DNA of 7,140 nucleotides from PWND01 sp964601515 (lineage in GTDB: Bacteria > Bacteroidota > Bacteroidia > Bacteroidales > UBA7960). This document shows positions 1 to 6,046 of the stretch, piece by piece. Position numbers and translations under genes: made by a program. The stretch's first letter is position 1. Every line of letters starts with the position of its first letter. Below the pieces are notes generated by a model that saw nothing but the letters and a program-made list of their open reading frames with translations, was not told the DNA's origin and ran no database searches. The stretch spans positions 1 through 7,140 of the forward strand of contig CAZRNU010000151.1 in NCBI GenBank assembly GCA_964601515.1, written 5' to 3'.

Positions 1-557
1 TCTCTGAAATCAAGCTCAACCTCAATGATAGATACAAATTCAACAAGTTGTGTTCTCAAATCCTGGATATTTTTGGAGAAATGTCCGCGCATTTGTCTGT
101 ATGCAAGAGTGTGTGATGCTTTGCTATTGGAAGCAATAAGGTCGGCCACGGCTTCTGCCTGAGATAGATCCATCTTGCCATTTAGAAATGCTCTCATGGT
201 AAACTCACCCGGATTTGCCATTCTAACCTTGTTATCGATCAAAATCCTGAGAATTTCCTGAACTACGAATGGAGAAGCGTGGCAGGAGAATTCAACAATA
301 TTTTCGCCGTTGTAGCTGTTTGGTGCAACAAACTTTGTAGCCAGCACCTGGTCAATCTGCTTTTTCCCATCGTAAATACAACCAAAAATCATTTTGTGAG
401 ATTCTGCCTTTTTAAACTTAACAGTTTTGCTCTGAGGCTTAAAAATCTTATCAGCAACATCAAAAGCCCTATGGCCGGAAATTCTGATAATAGAGATTGC
501 CCCTCCGGTGGTAGCCGGTGCACAAATCGTATCTTCGGTTAGAAAAATATTGGACAT
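1..557 (-). CDS. mnmE: tRNA modification GTPase MnmE (TrmE), N-terminal part, cut by the window edge
   Basis: MnmE works with MnmG to install the 5-carboxymethylaminomethyl group on U34 of certain tRNAs, using a methylene-tetrahydrofolate carbon and GTP hydrolysis, in the cytoplasm. The visible 185 residues begin MSNIFLTEDTICAPATTGGA and continue with the family signature IIRISG (23-28). The folate-binding N-terminal domain follows, with SYNGENIVEF (81-90) and GEFTMRAFLNGKMDLSQAEA (117-136), which lead into the first helices of the central helical domain, ending at VELDFR (180-185). The G domain and the C-terminal Cys motif lie beyond the left edge. The start ATG at 557-555 puts the DTICAPAT motif at the usual distance from the N-terminus. 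There is no clear Shine-Dalgarno site. A 7-bp tandem array begins three bases upstream of the start codon, and I found no TAnnTTTG element upstream. The reading frame is open throughout with no damage. Confidence 0.96.
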   Translation of the reverse strand, partial: MSNIFLTEDTICAPATTGGAISIIRISGHRAFDVADKIFKPQSKTVKFKKAESHKMIFGCIYDGKKQIDQVLATKFVAPNSYNGENIVEFSCHASPFVVQEILRILIDNKVRMANPGEFTMRAFLNGKMDLSQAEAVADLIASNSKASHTLAYRQMRGHFSKNIQDLRTQLVEFVSIIEVELDFR

Positions 558-560
558 GGT

Positions 561-647
561 TTTTAGGTTTTAGGTGTCAGGTATCGGGTATCAGGTGTTT
601 TTAACTTTTAACTTTTAACTTTTAACTTTTAACTTTTAGTTTTTAGT
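561..647. repeat. 7-bp tandem array with changing unit (TTTTAGG / TATCAGG / TTTTAAC / TTTTAGT)
   Basis: Read on the plus strand the units are TTTTAGG twice (561-574), TGTCAGG, TATCGGG and TATCAGG (575-595). After a 3-base phase slip come TTTTAAC five times (599-633) and TTTTAGT twice (634-647). The array starts three bases from the mnmE start codon, so on the minus strand it forms that gene's immediate leader. The unit length stays 7 while the unit sequence changes, which is not simple expansion of one word. Confidence 0.9.
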
Positions 648-651
648 TTTC

Positions 652-758
652 ACTGTCATTTCGACCGTAAGGGAGACCACGAAGTAGCAGCGAAGCTAAA
701 TCCCGTTGTTCAATTCATTCTTTCACGTCGGGACCTCTCGCTTACGCTCGAGGTGACC
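652..758 (+). repeat. Dispersed repeat, copy A (about 107 bp)
   Basis: This copy begins ACTGTCATTTCGACCG and ends GCTCGAGGTGACC. Its first 52 bases are identical to the reverse complement of 2964-3015. A short variable middle follows, in which this copy is about 11 bases longer than copy B. The last 25 bases (734-758) match copy B with one mismatch. Half of the 52-base conserved block is G+C (26 of 52), visibly richer than the surrounding DNA. From memory, similar GTCATTTCGACCG-type intergenic repeats occur in many Bacteroidota genomes. It contains no open reading frame of note and does not look like a transposase-bearing element. Confidence 0.88.
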
Positions 759-788
759 AGTAAAACAACCTTCACATTTATAATTACA

Positions 789-840
789 CATTTGCACATT
801 ATCGCATTATCGCATTATCACATTACCACATTTTCACATT
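789..840. repeat. 8-bp tandem array (CATTATCG-like)
   Basis: The units are CATTTGCA, CATTATCG twice, CATTATCA, CATTACCA, CATTTTCA and a final partial CATT. The CATT core is fixed and the last four bases vary. It lies 30 bases beyond the dispersed repeat and ends 30 bases before the stop codon of the AOR gene. Confidence 0.85.
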
Positions 841-870
841 AAAATTACAAACAATTATTTAAAACAAAGC

Positions 871-2748
871 TTAAAACTCTCTCAAAACTTCATGTGCTCC
901 TTTATGAATCTCGTACCAGAATTCAAGTGCAGCTTCTTTTTTGTTATTTTTAAACTTATTACTCCACAACTTAGTTACTTCGCTTGTATCACCTTGTCTA
1001 AGGCGTTTTTCAATAAAAGTCTGAACATAATCTGCATTTCTTTCGGCTTCCCAGAAGATTGATGCATTGCGACTATGTATTCTGCTTGCGGTTAGCTCAA
1101 TACTTTTGAGAAAACCTTCTTTATTGCCAAAAAGCTTTTCAATAATATCAGGAATAAGGTCTTCTGCCCATGCGCGGTGGAAACGGCAAATACCAAGGTT
1201 GTCTATCATAAGTTCCTTAATCATTCGGCGGGCATTTTCCCTGCCGAGTTCTCGTGGTTCGATAAATTCCTTGCCATAATTCATATAATATTTCCCCATT
1301 ATACTCATTGGAGAAAGCACTCCCGGAGTCCAGTATTGGTTTGGCACTATCCAGCCGTGACGAGCATAAGCATTATATATGAAAAGGTCGAGAATCTTCT
1401 TGTTATTGTTGCGGGCAAGGTTTCTGCCGTACTTTCTGGCACCTTCCATAAGGTTTATCTTACTGTCGGGTTTAGCAATTTCATCGAGCATTGCCATGGC
1501 AATATTTGCGTTGTGCATAGAATCTTCAACAAGCCTGAAATTGTCAGGTGTAAAAACCGGTTTATCTTTTACACCAATATCTTCGGGAGAAATAAGGTTT
1601 TCATGCAAACATTCCATAAGCCACGACAAAACACCTCCAACGCTAATTGCATCAAATCCGAGACTATCGGCTTTCATATTTACAAGCTCAGCAGCCCTTT
1701 GGTCGAAAATACCACAAAGTGGTCCCATCGTCTGATAGGGTTCATAGTCTTTTTTGAATTCGCCATTAAGCTTCTTACACACAGCAGCGCATGGTTCACC
1801 GCATGTTTTCTGTTGCTTTTTATCTATAGTTTCCTCATTAAATTGTTTCAGATAATGATTAACAATAAAATCCTGATGCAGCTTATTTCTTTCCTCGTCT
1901 GTCCAGTATATTGTTCGATAGTTGAATGCTATAATGTTGTCTTTGATGGTGGCGTAATTTACACCAAAAGTACCACCGGTATTGAAAGCCGGATCGTATC
2001 TGTATTTGGTTGTAGCCTCCATGTCTTTGGCAGAAAGTTTCATCTGGTATCTGTCCTGAAACCAGGTGTCAGCCACTGACCTGTCTCTAAAATCTTCATC
2101 CACAAAAGTTCCACCATAAATAATAGCAGCAATGCCGTGTTGTTGAAGCATTTTAGAGCCAAAACCTCCCCTACCCGCCCAGCAGTCGGCATGTGTAATC
2201 TCACCTTTTCTAATCGGAGCCGATCCAATTGCGCCAAAATCAGTATATAAAGAAGCCGGTCCTGTAGCAATTACACGAGGGTCATTTTCATATCTGTTGC
2301 CAAACAAATCTATAGCATGTTTCATTAACGAATAAACTCCCGTTCTGCCTTCTTCCCATATTTTTCTTAGCCTAACAGGAACAATCTCCACTTCAATTTC
2401 CTCTCCGTGATTTCTGTTTAGGTATAGAATTGACGGGGTATTTGCCTTCCCTACAATTGACAACATATTTATACCAAGGTTGTCGAAAATCAATCCTGCC
2501 CCACCCATTGAAGAAATAAAAAAGCCATGCCAGCAGGGACTAAACCCTGAAAATATCAATCTGTTCGACCCCGGAAAAATGCTACCCGCCAGCAATCCTG
2601 TTCCAATATTCAGACTGTCGTACTTTTTCGACAGATGGATACCAAGATCAACCGGACCCCATGATTTTCCTATATCATAACGTTGAACCTTGTAAAATCC
2701 CGTTCCGGAATCAACAAATAATGTCTTTAATTGAGATTGTTGCATCAT
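871..2748 (-). CDS. AOR-family tungsten (or molybdenum) ferredoxin oxidoreductase, GAPOR-like
   Basis: Members of this family oxidise aldehydes to acids, pass electrons to ferredoxin, and carry a bis-pyranopterin tungsten cofactor plus one [4Fe-4S] cluster. The 625 residues fit the family length. Residues 1-210 form the cofactor-binding N-terminal domain, with GTGLLAGSIFPGSNRLIF (49-66), SSMGGAG (79-85) and AGRGGFGSK (191-199). The likely cluster ligands are C316, C320 and C324 (spacing CX3CX3C, where classical AORs have CX2CX3C), together with C521 in NLGICRF (517-523). YEPYQTMGPLCGIFD (335-349) and LGFDAISVGG (363-372) are further family motifs. The N-terminal pattern and the region around MGPLCGIF resemble, as I recall them, glyceraldehyde-3-phosphate:ferredoxin oxidoreductases more than classical AOR; the substrate remains inferred. 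ATG 2748-2746 is the first usable start; a second ATG follows directly. A cytoplasmic location is expected. The gene is bracketed by inverted repeats and divergent from the transporter gene. No cofactor-biosynthesis or ferredoxin gene is nearby. Confidence 0.9.
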   Translation of the reverse strand: MMQQSQLKTLFVDSGTGFYKVQRYDIGKSWGPVDLGIHLSKKYDSLNIGTGLLAGSIFPGSNRLIFSGFSPCWHGFFISSMGGAGLIFDNLGINMLSIVGKANTPSILYLNRNHGEEIEVEIVPVRLRKIWEEGRTGVYSLMKHAIDLFGNRYENDPRVIATGPASLYTDFGAIGSAPIRKGEITHADCWAGRGGFGSKMLQQHGIAAIIYGGTFVDEDFRDRSVADTWFQDRYQMKLSAKDMEATTKYRYDPAFNTGGTFGVNYATIKDNIIAFNYRTIYWTDEERNKLHQDFIVNHYLKQFNEETIDKKQQKTCGEPCAAVCKKLNGEFKKDYEPYQTMGPLCGIFDQRAAELVNMKADSLGFDAISVGGVLSWLMECLHENLISPEDIGVKDKPVFTPDNFRLVEDSMHNANIAMAMLDEIAKPDSKINLMEGARKYGRNLARNNNKKILDLFIYNAYARHGWIVPNQYWTPGVLSPMSIMGKYYMNYGKEFIEPRELGRENARRMIKELMIDNLGICRFHRAWAEDLIPDIIEKLFGNKEGFLKSIELTASRIHSRNASIFWEAERNADYVQTFIEKRLRQGDTSEVTKLWSNKFKNNKKEAALEFWYEIHKGAHEVLREF

Positions 2749-2807
2749 AACATTGAGGTTTTATATATATGATAATGTTTTTTAACGTTCAATTATTCAT
2801 TTCCCAA

Positions 2808-2815
2808 CAAATTTA
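2808..2815 (-). promoter_or_regulatory. Probable -7 promoter element for the AOR gene
   Basis: On the minus strand this reads TAAATTTG, an exact match to the Bacteroidetes -7 consensus TAnnTTTG. Twenty bases further upstream is TTCG (2839-2836), a one-mismatch form of the TTTG -33 element. Transcription would begin roughly 55 bases before the AOR start codon. Assigned from consensus only. Confidence 0.5.
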
Positions 2816-2870
2816 CAGAATTTAAAACATCATATCGAATAACATTTTTAAAAATAGAACAGAATATTTA

Positions 2871-2878
2871 TAATTTTG
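2871..2878 (+). promoter_or_regulatory. Possible -7 promoter element for the transporter gene
   Basis: TAATTTTG matches the TAnnTTTG consensus on the plus strand. No TTG was found at the expected -33 spacing. If used, the transcript would run through the short GGGCGAA array and dispersed repeat copy B, giving a leader of about 160 bases before the transporter start at 3041. It lies about 60 bases from the oppositely directed AOR element, so the two genes may share a regulatory region. Confidence 0.4.
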
Positions 2879-2890
2879 CGAAGATTAAAA

Positions 2891-2911
2891 GGGCGAAGGG
2901 CGAAGAGCGGA
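2891..2911. repeat. Short 7-bp array (GGGCGAA twice, then GAGCGGA)
   Basis: GGGCGAA at 2891-2897 and 2898-2904 is followed by the diverged unit GAGCGGA at 2905-2911. It sits nine bases before dispersed repeat copy B. Copy A likewise has a 7-bp array a few bases from one of its ends. Confidence 0.7.
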
Positions 2912-2919
2912 GAATACGC

Positions 2920-3015
2920 GGTCACCTCGAGCGCAAGCGAGAGGCCCCGATGATGAGACAACCGGATTTAGCTTCGCTGCTACTTCGTGGTCTCCCTTAC
3001 GGTCGAAATGACAGT
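2920..3015 (-). repeat. Dispersed repeat, copy B (about 96 bp), inverted relative to copy A
   Basis: This is the inverted counterpart of 652-758. Bases 2964-3015 are a perfect 52-base match to copy A in reverse complement, and 2920-2944 match its far end with one mismatch. The middle is about 11 bases shorter than in copy A. The repeat ends 25 bases before the transporter start codon. It also contributes two in-frame upstream start codons (GTG 2987 and ATG 3008), which make the transporter reading frame look longer than it probably is. Confidence 0.88.
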
Positions 3016-3040
3016 TTACCCAAAACCAAAAAAAAAACCC

Positions 3041-4630
3041 ATGTCCAAATTTCTATCTGAAGGCTATTTTGTTTTGTTCCTGATAATTACTCTGGGAATT
3101 GTAATTGGGAATTTTAAAATAAAGAGATTCTCGCTAGATTTATCGGCGGTGATTATTGTTGCCTTGTTTTTGGGACATTATGGATATGTTGTACCTGTGG
3201 AATTTCAAACTATCGGATTGTTGTTTTTTATTTTCACCATTGGCATTCAGGCGGGTCCGGGATTTTTTGACTCGTTTAATCGTGGTGGAAAAATTCTGAT
3301 TTTAATAGGAATAATATTATTGGTATCTGCAGCTTCTATTGCCAAACTTTTTGGATACTTGTTCAACATTGACAATGCTCTTACTGTAGGAATTTTTAAC
3401 GGGGCATTGACTAGCACTCCCGGTTTGGCTGCTGCTATTGAAGCAACCGGTTCTGCAAGTGCATCAATTGGCTACGGAATTGCTTATTCTTTCGGAGTAA
3501 TTGGAGTTATTATTTTCTTAGGCATAGCTCATTTAATTTTTAAAGTTGACCTGAAAAAAGAGGAAGAAAAATACCGCAATCAACTTTCTGAAGTGTTTCC
3601 AGATATTATTAACAGAAATCTTATCGTTGAAAACAAAAACATTGCAGGAAAAACTTTAGGCGAGCTTAAGATAGGGACTATGACTCATGCTATTGTTTCC
3701 CGTGTAAAACATAACGGCATTGCAACTACTCCTACTAAAAATACCATTCTAAATCTGGGAGATATTGTTAAGGTTGTGGGAACAGAAGAAGCATTAAAAA
3801 GAGCAGAAATGCTTATTGGTGGACCTACACAGGAAGAAATTCCACTTGAGGAAGCTTACAAGGTAAACTGGGTATTGGTTACAAATAAGAAAGTAATAAA
3901 CAACTCATTGGGTTCTTTAAATCTTACAAGAAATTATAATGCAACAATTACTCGTATAAGAAGAAGTGAGATAGACCTCACTCCCACTGCCGCTTCAAGA
4001 TTGAGGTTTGGTGACAAAGTTCTTGTTGCGTGCGACACCGAGAACATGCGCAATGTGATGAAACTATTGGGCAACGAGGAAAAACGCCTGAGCGAATCAA
4101 ACTTTCTGCCTATTAGTTTGGGTATAATAATAGGTGTACTTGTTGGCTCTATAAGTATTCCTGTGTTTGGATATTTCGATTTTTCTTTGGGTATGACAGG
4201 TGGAGTCTTAACAACCGCTCTGATTTTGTCAAAGATTGGTAAAACCGGAAACATAATTTGGTCGATGTCGGGTGGAGGAAACCAACTGCTGCGAAAACTC
4301 GGAATGCTTATGTTTCTAGCCACTGTTGGCACACACGCAGGCTCTCAGATTGCAGACACATGGGAATTGTATGGATGGAATATTGTTGTGATTGGGGCTG
4401 TAATTACAATAGTTCCAATGATTATTGCAATTATTGCAGGCCATTTTATCTTTAAAGTAAACTTTCTCACATTATTGGGAGTAATTGCAGGCAGCATGAC
4501 TTCCACTCCCGGATTGGGAGTTGTTGACAACAAAACAGAATCCGAAGCTCCTTCAGTCGCATACGCTACAGTTTATCCTATGGCGCTGGTGCTTATGATA
4601 ATCTTTTCGAAAATCCTTGCATTACTCTAG
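3041..4630 (+). CDS. AspT/YidE-type transporter with two RCK_C (TrkA_C) domains
   Basis: This is a 529-residue inner-membrane protein of the aspartate:alanine exchanger family, whose known members exchange or export small carboxylates (AspT, the succinate exporter SucE) or are uncharacterised (YidE, YbjL). Two homologous membrane halves flank a soluble middle. Half one covers about residues 8-170 and contains GIQAGPGFF (68-76) and GALTSTPGL (121-129). Half two covers about 355-529 and contains GTHAGSQI (430-437) and GSMTSTPGL (484-492). The repeated TSTPGL pair reflects the internal duplication. The middle (about 187-262 and 270-344) shows two RCK_C-like folds, each with a GD.VkV/GDKVLV signature, which may bind a ligand controlling transport. 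Start ATG 3041 (MSKFLSEG) is preferred because the longer frame begins inside the dispersed repeat. An A10 run (3028-3037) lies just upstream. The substrate cannot be told from sequence. It converges on the blaI-like gene with a 26-base gap and no visible hairpin terminator. Confidence 0.9.
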   Translation: MSKFLSEGYFVLFLIITLGIVIGNFKIKRFSLDLSAVIIVALFLGHYGYVVPVEFQTIGLLFFIFTIGIQAGPGFFDSFNRGGKILILIGIILLVSAASIAKLFGYLFNIDNALTVGIFNGALTSTPGLAAAIEATGSASASIGYGIAYSFGVIGVIIFLGIAHLIFKVDLKKEEEKYRNQLSEVFPDIINRNLIVENKNIAGKTLGELKIGTMTHAIVSRVKHNGIATTPTKNTILNLGDIVKVVGTEEALKRAEMLIGGPTQEEIPLEEAYKVNWVLVTNKKVINNSLGSLNLTRNYNATITRIRRSEIDLTPTAASRLRFGDKVLVACDTENMRNVMKLLGNEEKRLSESNFLPISLGIIIGVLVGSISIPVFGYFDFSLGMTGGVLTTALILSKIGKTGNIIWSMSGGGNQLLRKLGMLMFLATVGTHAGSQIADTWELYGWNIVVIGAVITIVPMIIAIIAGHFIFKVNFLTLLGVIAGSMTSTPGLGVVDNKTESEAPSVAYATVYPMALVLMIIFSKILALL

Positions 4631-4640
4631 TTTAGGAAAA

Positions 4641-4661
4641 TCTTCAATCTTCAATCTCAGC
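4641..4661. repeat. Short 7-bp array (TCTTCAA twice, then TCTCAGC) at the convergent junction
   Basis: TCTTCAA at 4641-4647 and 4648-4654 is followed by TCTCAGC at 4655-4661. The array fills most of the 26-base gap between the two convergent genes. Its last unit contains the stop codon (4657-4659) of the BlaI-like gene. Confidence 0.5.
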
Positions 4662-5043
4662 TTTCTCTTTGAACTCTGATTTCTTCTTCAATAATATTTT
4701 TCAACTCTTCCAGCTCAGATACTGAAAGACTTTTCTCATGGGAGAGAAAGTACACCATTTGCCTGAGAGAATTACCAAAGTATTTTGCCAGAACTCCTCT
4801 CATTAGAAGTCTCGTATAAATCTGTTTATCAACTAGTGGGTGATAAAAAAAAGCCTTGCTTACCTTTTTATGTCCGATAAATCCTTTTTTCTCAAGAATT
4901 CTGATTATGGTAGATATGGTAGTATATTTTGGTCTGGGCTCTCTATAATGCTTAATAATATCGTTAACGCTTCCCGACTTAATTTCCCAAAGAATATGCA
5001 TAATCTGCTCTTCAGCTTTCGTCAACTCTTTTATCCTAAGCAT
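4657..5043 (-). CDS. BlaI/MecI/CopY-family transcriptional repressor
   Basis: This 128-residue protein has the standard length for the family. It begins MLRIKELTKAEEQIMHILW, the usual start of the winged-helix DNA-binding domain, followed by the recognition-helix and wing region PKYTTISTIIRILEKKGFIG (38-57) and FFYHPLV (65-71). The rest (about 72-128) is the helical dimerisation part, ending in an acidic helix. Family members bind dyad operators as dimers and are normally inactivated by cleavage, triggered by a BlaR1/MecR1-type membrane sensor protease encoded next door. No such gene is present here: the next gene downstream is the convergent transporter. It lies 85 bases downstream of the ParA-like gene on the same strand, so the two may be co-transcribed. 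Its target genes are unknown; self-regulation or control of a neighbour is possible. The ATG at 5043-5041 fits family N-termini. Confidence 0.92.
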   Translation of the reverse strand: MLRIKELTKAEEQIMHILWEIKSGSVNDIIKHYREPRPKYTTISTIIRILEKKGFIGHKKVSKAFFYHPLVDKQIYTRLLMRGVLAKYFGNSLRQMVYFLSHEKSLSVSELEELKNIIEEEIRVQRES

Positions 5044-5075
5044 AGTAATAATAAAATGATTAAAAAAATTAATCC

Positions 5076-5131
5076 CGACTTTCGACTTACGACTTCCGAC
5101 TTTCGACTGTCGACTGTCGACTTCCGACTTA
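5076..5131. repeat. 7-bp tandem array, eight CGACTNN units, touching the ParA stop codon
   Basis: Eight consecutive 7-base units share the CGACT core: CGACTTT, CGACTTA, CGACTTC, CGACTTT, CGACTGT twice, CGACTTC and CGACTTA. The final unit (5125-5131) includes the TAA stop codon (5131-5129, minus strand) of the ParA-like gene, so the array begins exactly at the gene's end. It fills most of the 85-base gap to the BlaI-like gene. Adjacent units create GTCGAC palindromes. Confidence 0.93.
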
Positions 5132-5884
5132 ACCCTTTGCTTCTCTTCTCAGATATTCCTTTGTAAACTGCAAATAATCGAATGCTCCGTTGCTAGTACT
5201 TTGATATCTGAAAATATCCTGACCGGCATTGGGAGCTTCTGCAAGAGCTATATTGTTTCTAATTTTTGTTTCATAAACTTTATCTCCGAAATGACTGTCA
5301 ATTGTTTCAAAAACATATCTATTTAAAACCTTACGACTATCAAATTGAGTAATAAAAATTCCACTAATCTGCAGATTGGGATTAAGGCGTTTTTTAATTT
5401 TATCAACCAATCCGAGCATTTTACCGATTCCCTGAAGAGCCAAATATTCTGCCTGCATAGGAATTAACACTTCATCAGACGCTGTAAAAGCATTGATTGT
5501 AAGCAATCCCAATGATGGTGGACAATCAATTATAATATAATCGAACGAATTCTTTAGTTCTCCAATAGCTTCAGATAAAATATATTCTCTGCCGGCTTCA
5601 GCAGCAAGTTCAATTTCAGCTGCACTTAAAGCGCTAACTGCCGGAATAACATAAAAGTTTTTTACAAGCTTTATAGGTTCAGGCTTTGACTCACCTTTCA
5701 ATACAGAGTATATATCATTTTGCGGTTCTGAAATATCTAAACTCTGAGTTAGATTTGTTTGAGGGTCAAAATCAATAAGCAGAACTTTCTTACCTGCCTT
5801 AACTAACCCTGCACCAAAATTTATTGCTGAAGTTGTTTTACCCACTCCTCCTTTGTGATTGCTAATAGCTATAACTTTTCCCAT
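5129..5884 (-). CDS. ParA/Soj-type partition ATPase
   Basis: This cytoplasmic ATPase is of the type that dimerises on DNA with ATP and positions chromosomes, plasmids or other cargo. The 251 residues begin MGKVIAISNHKGGVGKTTSA, with the deviant Walker A motif KGGVGKTT at 11-18. Next come the A' motif LLIDFDPQTN (35-44), Walker B YIIIDCPP (116-123) and the late ITQFDSR motif (about 178-184), all intact. ATG 5884 gives the usual ParA N-terminus directly before the first beta strand. ATG 5908 (adding MNNKNPDN) and TTG 5938 are in-frame alternatives. It is a short, Soj-like ParA without an N-terminal DNA-binding domain. No parB and no parS-like site was recognised in the window, so it may work with ParB elsewhere or be an orphan positioning ATPase. 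The BlaI-like gene follows on the same strand. Confidence 0.93.
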   Translation of the reverse strand: MGKVIAISNHKGGVGKTTSAINFGAGLVKAGKKVLLIDFDPQTNLTQSLDISEPQNDIYSVLKGESKPEPIKLVKNFYVIPAVSALSAAEIELAAEAGREYILSEAIGELKNSFDYIIIDCPPSLGLLTINAFTASDEVLIPMQAEYLALQGIGKMLGLVDKIKKRLNPNLQISGIFITQFDSRKVLNRYVFETIDSHFGDKVYETKIRNNIALAEAPNAGQDIFRYQSTSNGAFDYLQFTKEYLRREAKG

Positions 5885-6015
5885 ATTATCCGGATTTTTG
5901 TTATTCATTGATATGCAATAATATGAATTTTTAAGCAATAATTTCCAGTTTTAAAAAAATTCTTCAACAGGCTTGATATAGAATTTTGCTATGATGCGAA
6001 TTGCCTTTTCTTTTT

Positions 6016-6023
6016 TATATTTG
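6016..6023 (+). promoter_or_regulatory. Probable -7 promoter element for the FMN split-barrel gene
   Basis: TATATTTG matches TAnnTTTG exactly. It lies 23 bases upstream of the start codon at 6047, so the leader would be short. The nearest upstream TTTG (5985-5988) is farther away than the usual -33 spacing, so only the -7 half is convincing. Confidence 0.5.
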
Positions 6024-6046
6024 CATTATAACGAAAACAAAAAAGT

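Larger units (their letters stand above)
558..870. other. Gene-free stretch between AOR gene and mnmE, filled with repeats
   Basis: This 313-base gap lies between two minus-strand genes. It holds a 7-bp periodic array (561-647), copy A of a dispersed repeat (652-758) and an 8-bp periodic array (789-840). No plausible protein-coding frame was seen. No good rho-independent terminator with a U-tract was seen for the AOR gene, and no clear Bacteroidetes-type promoter for mnmE. Transcription of mnmE may start inside the repeats or read through from the AOR gene; the sequence does not decide this. Confidence 0.75.

Noticed and set aside
279..542. Plus-strand open frame of 87 codons at the left end
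   Set aside because: It is antisense to the clearly recognisable mnmE coding sequence and has no family features.
1177..2079. Long plus-strand open frame of 300 codons opposite the AOR gene
   Set aside because: It lies entirely antisense to a well-conserved gene, has a low-complexity and unfamiliar translation, and shows no recognisable domain. It is a shadow frame.
652..3015. Composite transposon carrying the AOR gene
   Set aside because: The flanking repeats are only about 100 bases, encode no transposase, and no target-site duplication could be recognised.
3934..4332. Minus-strand open frame of 132 codons within the transporter gene
   Set aside because: It is antisense to the second RCK_C domain and membrane half of the transporter, and has no recognisable motif.
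5076..5131. CRISPR array
   Set aside because: The units are 7 bases long with no spacers between them, and no cas gene is present.
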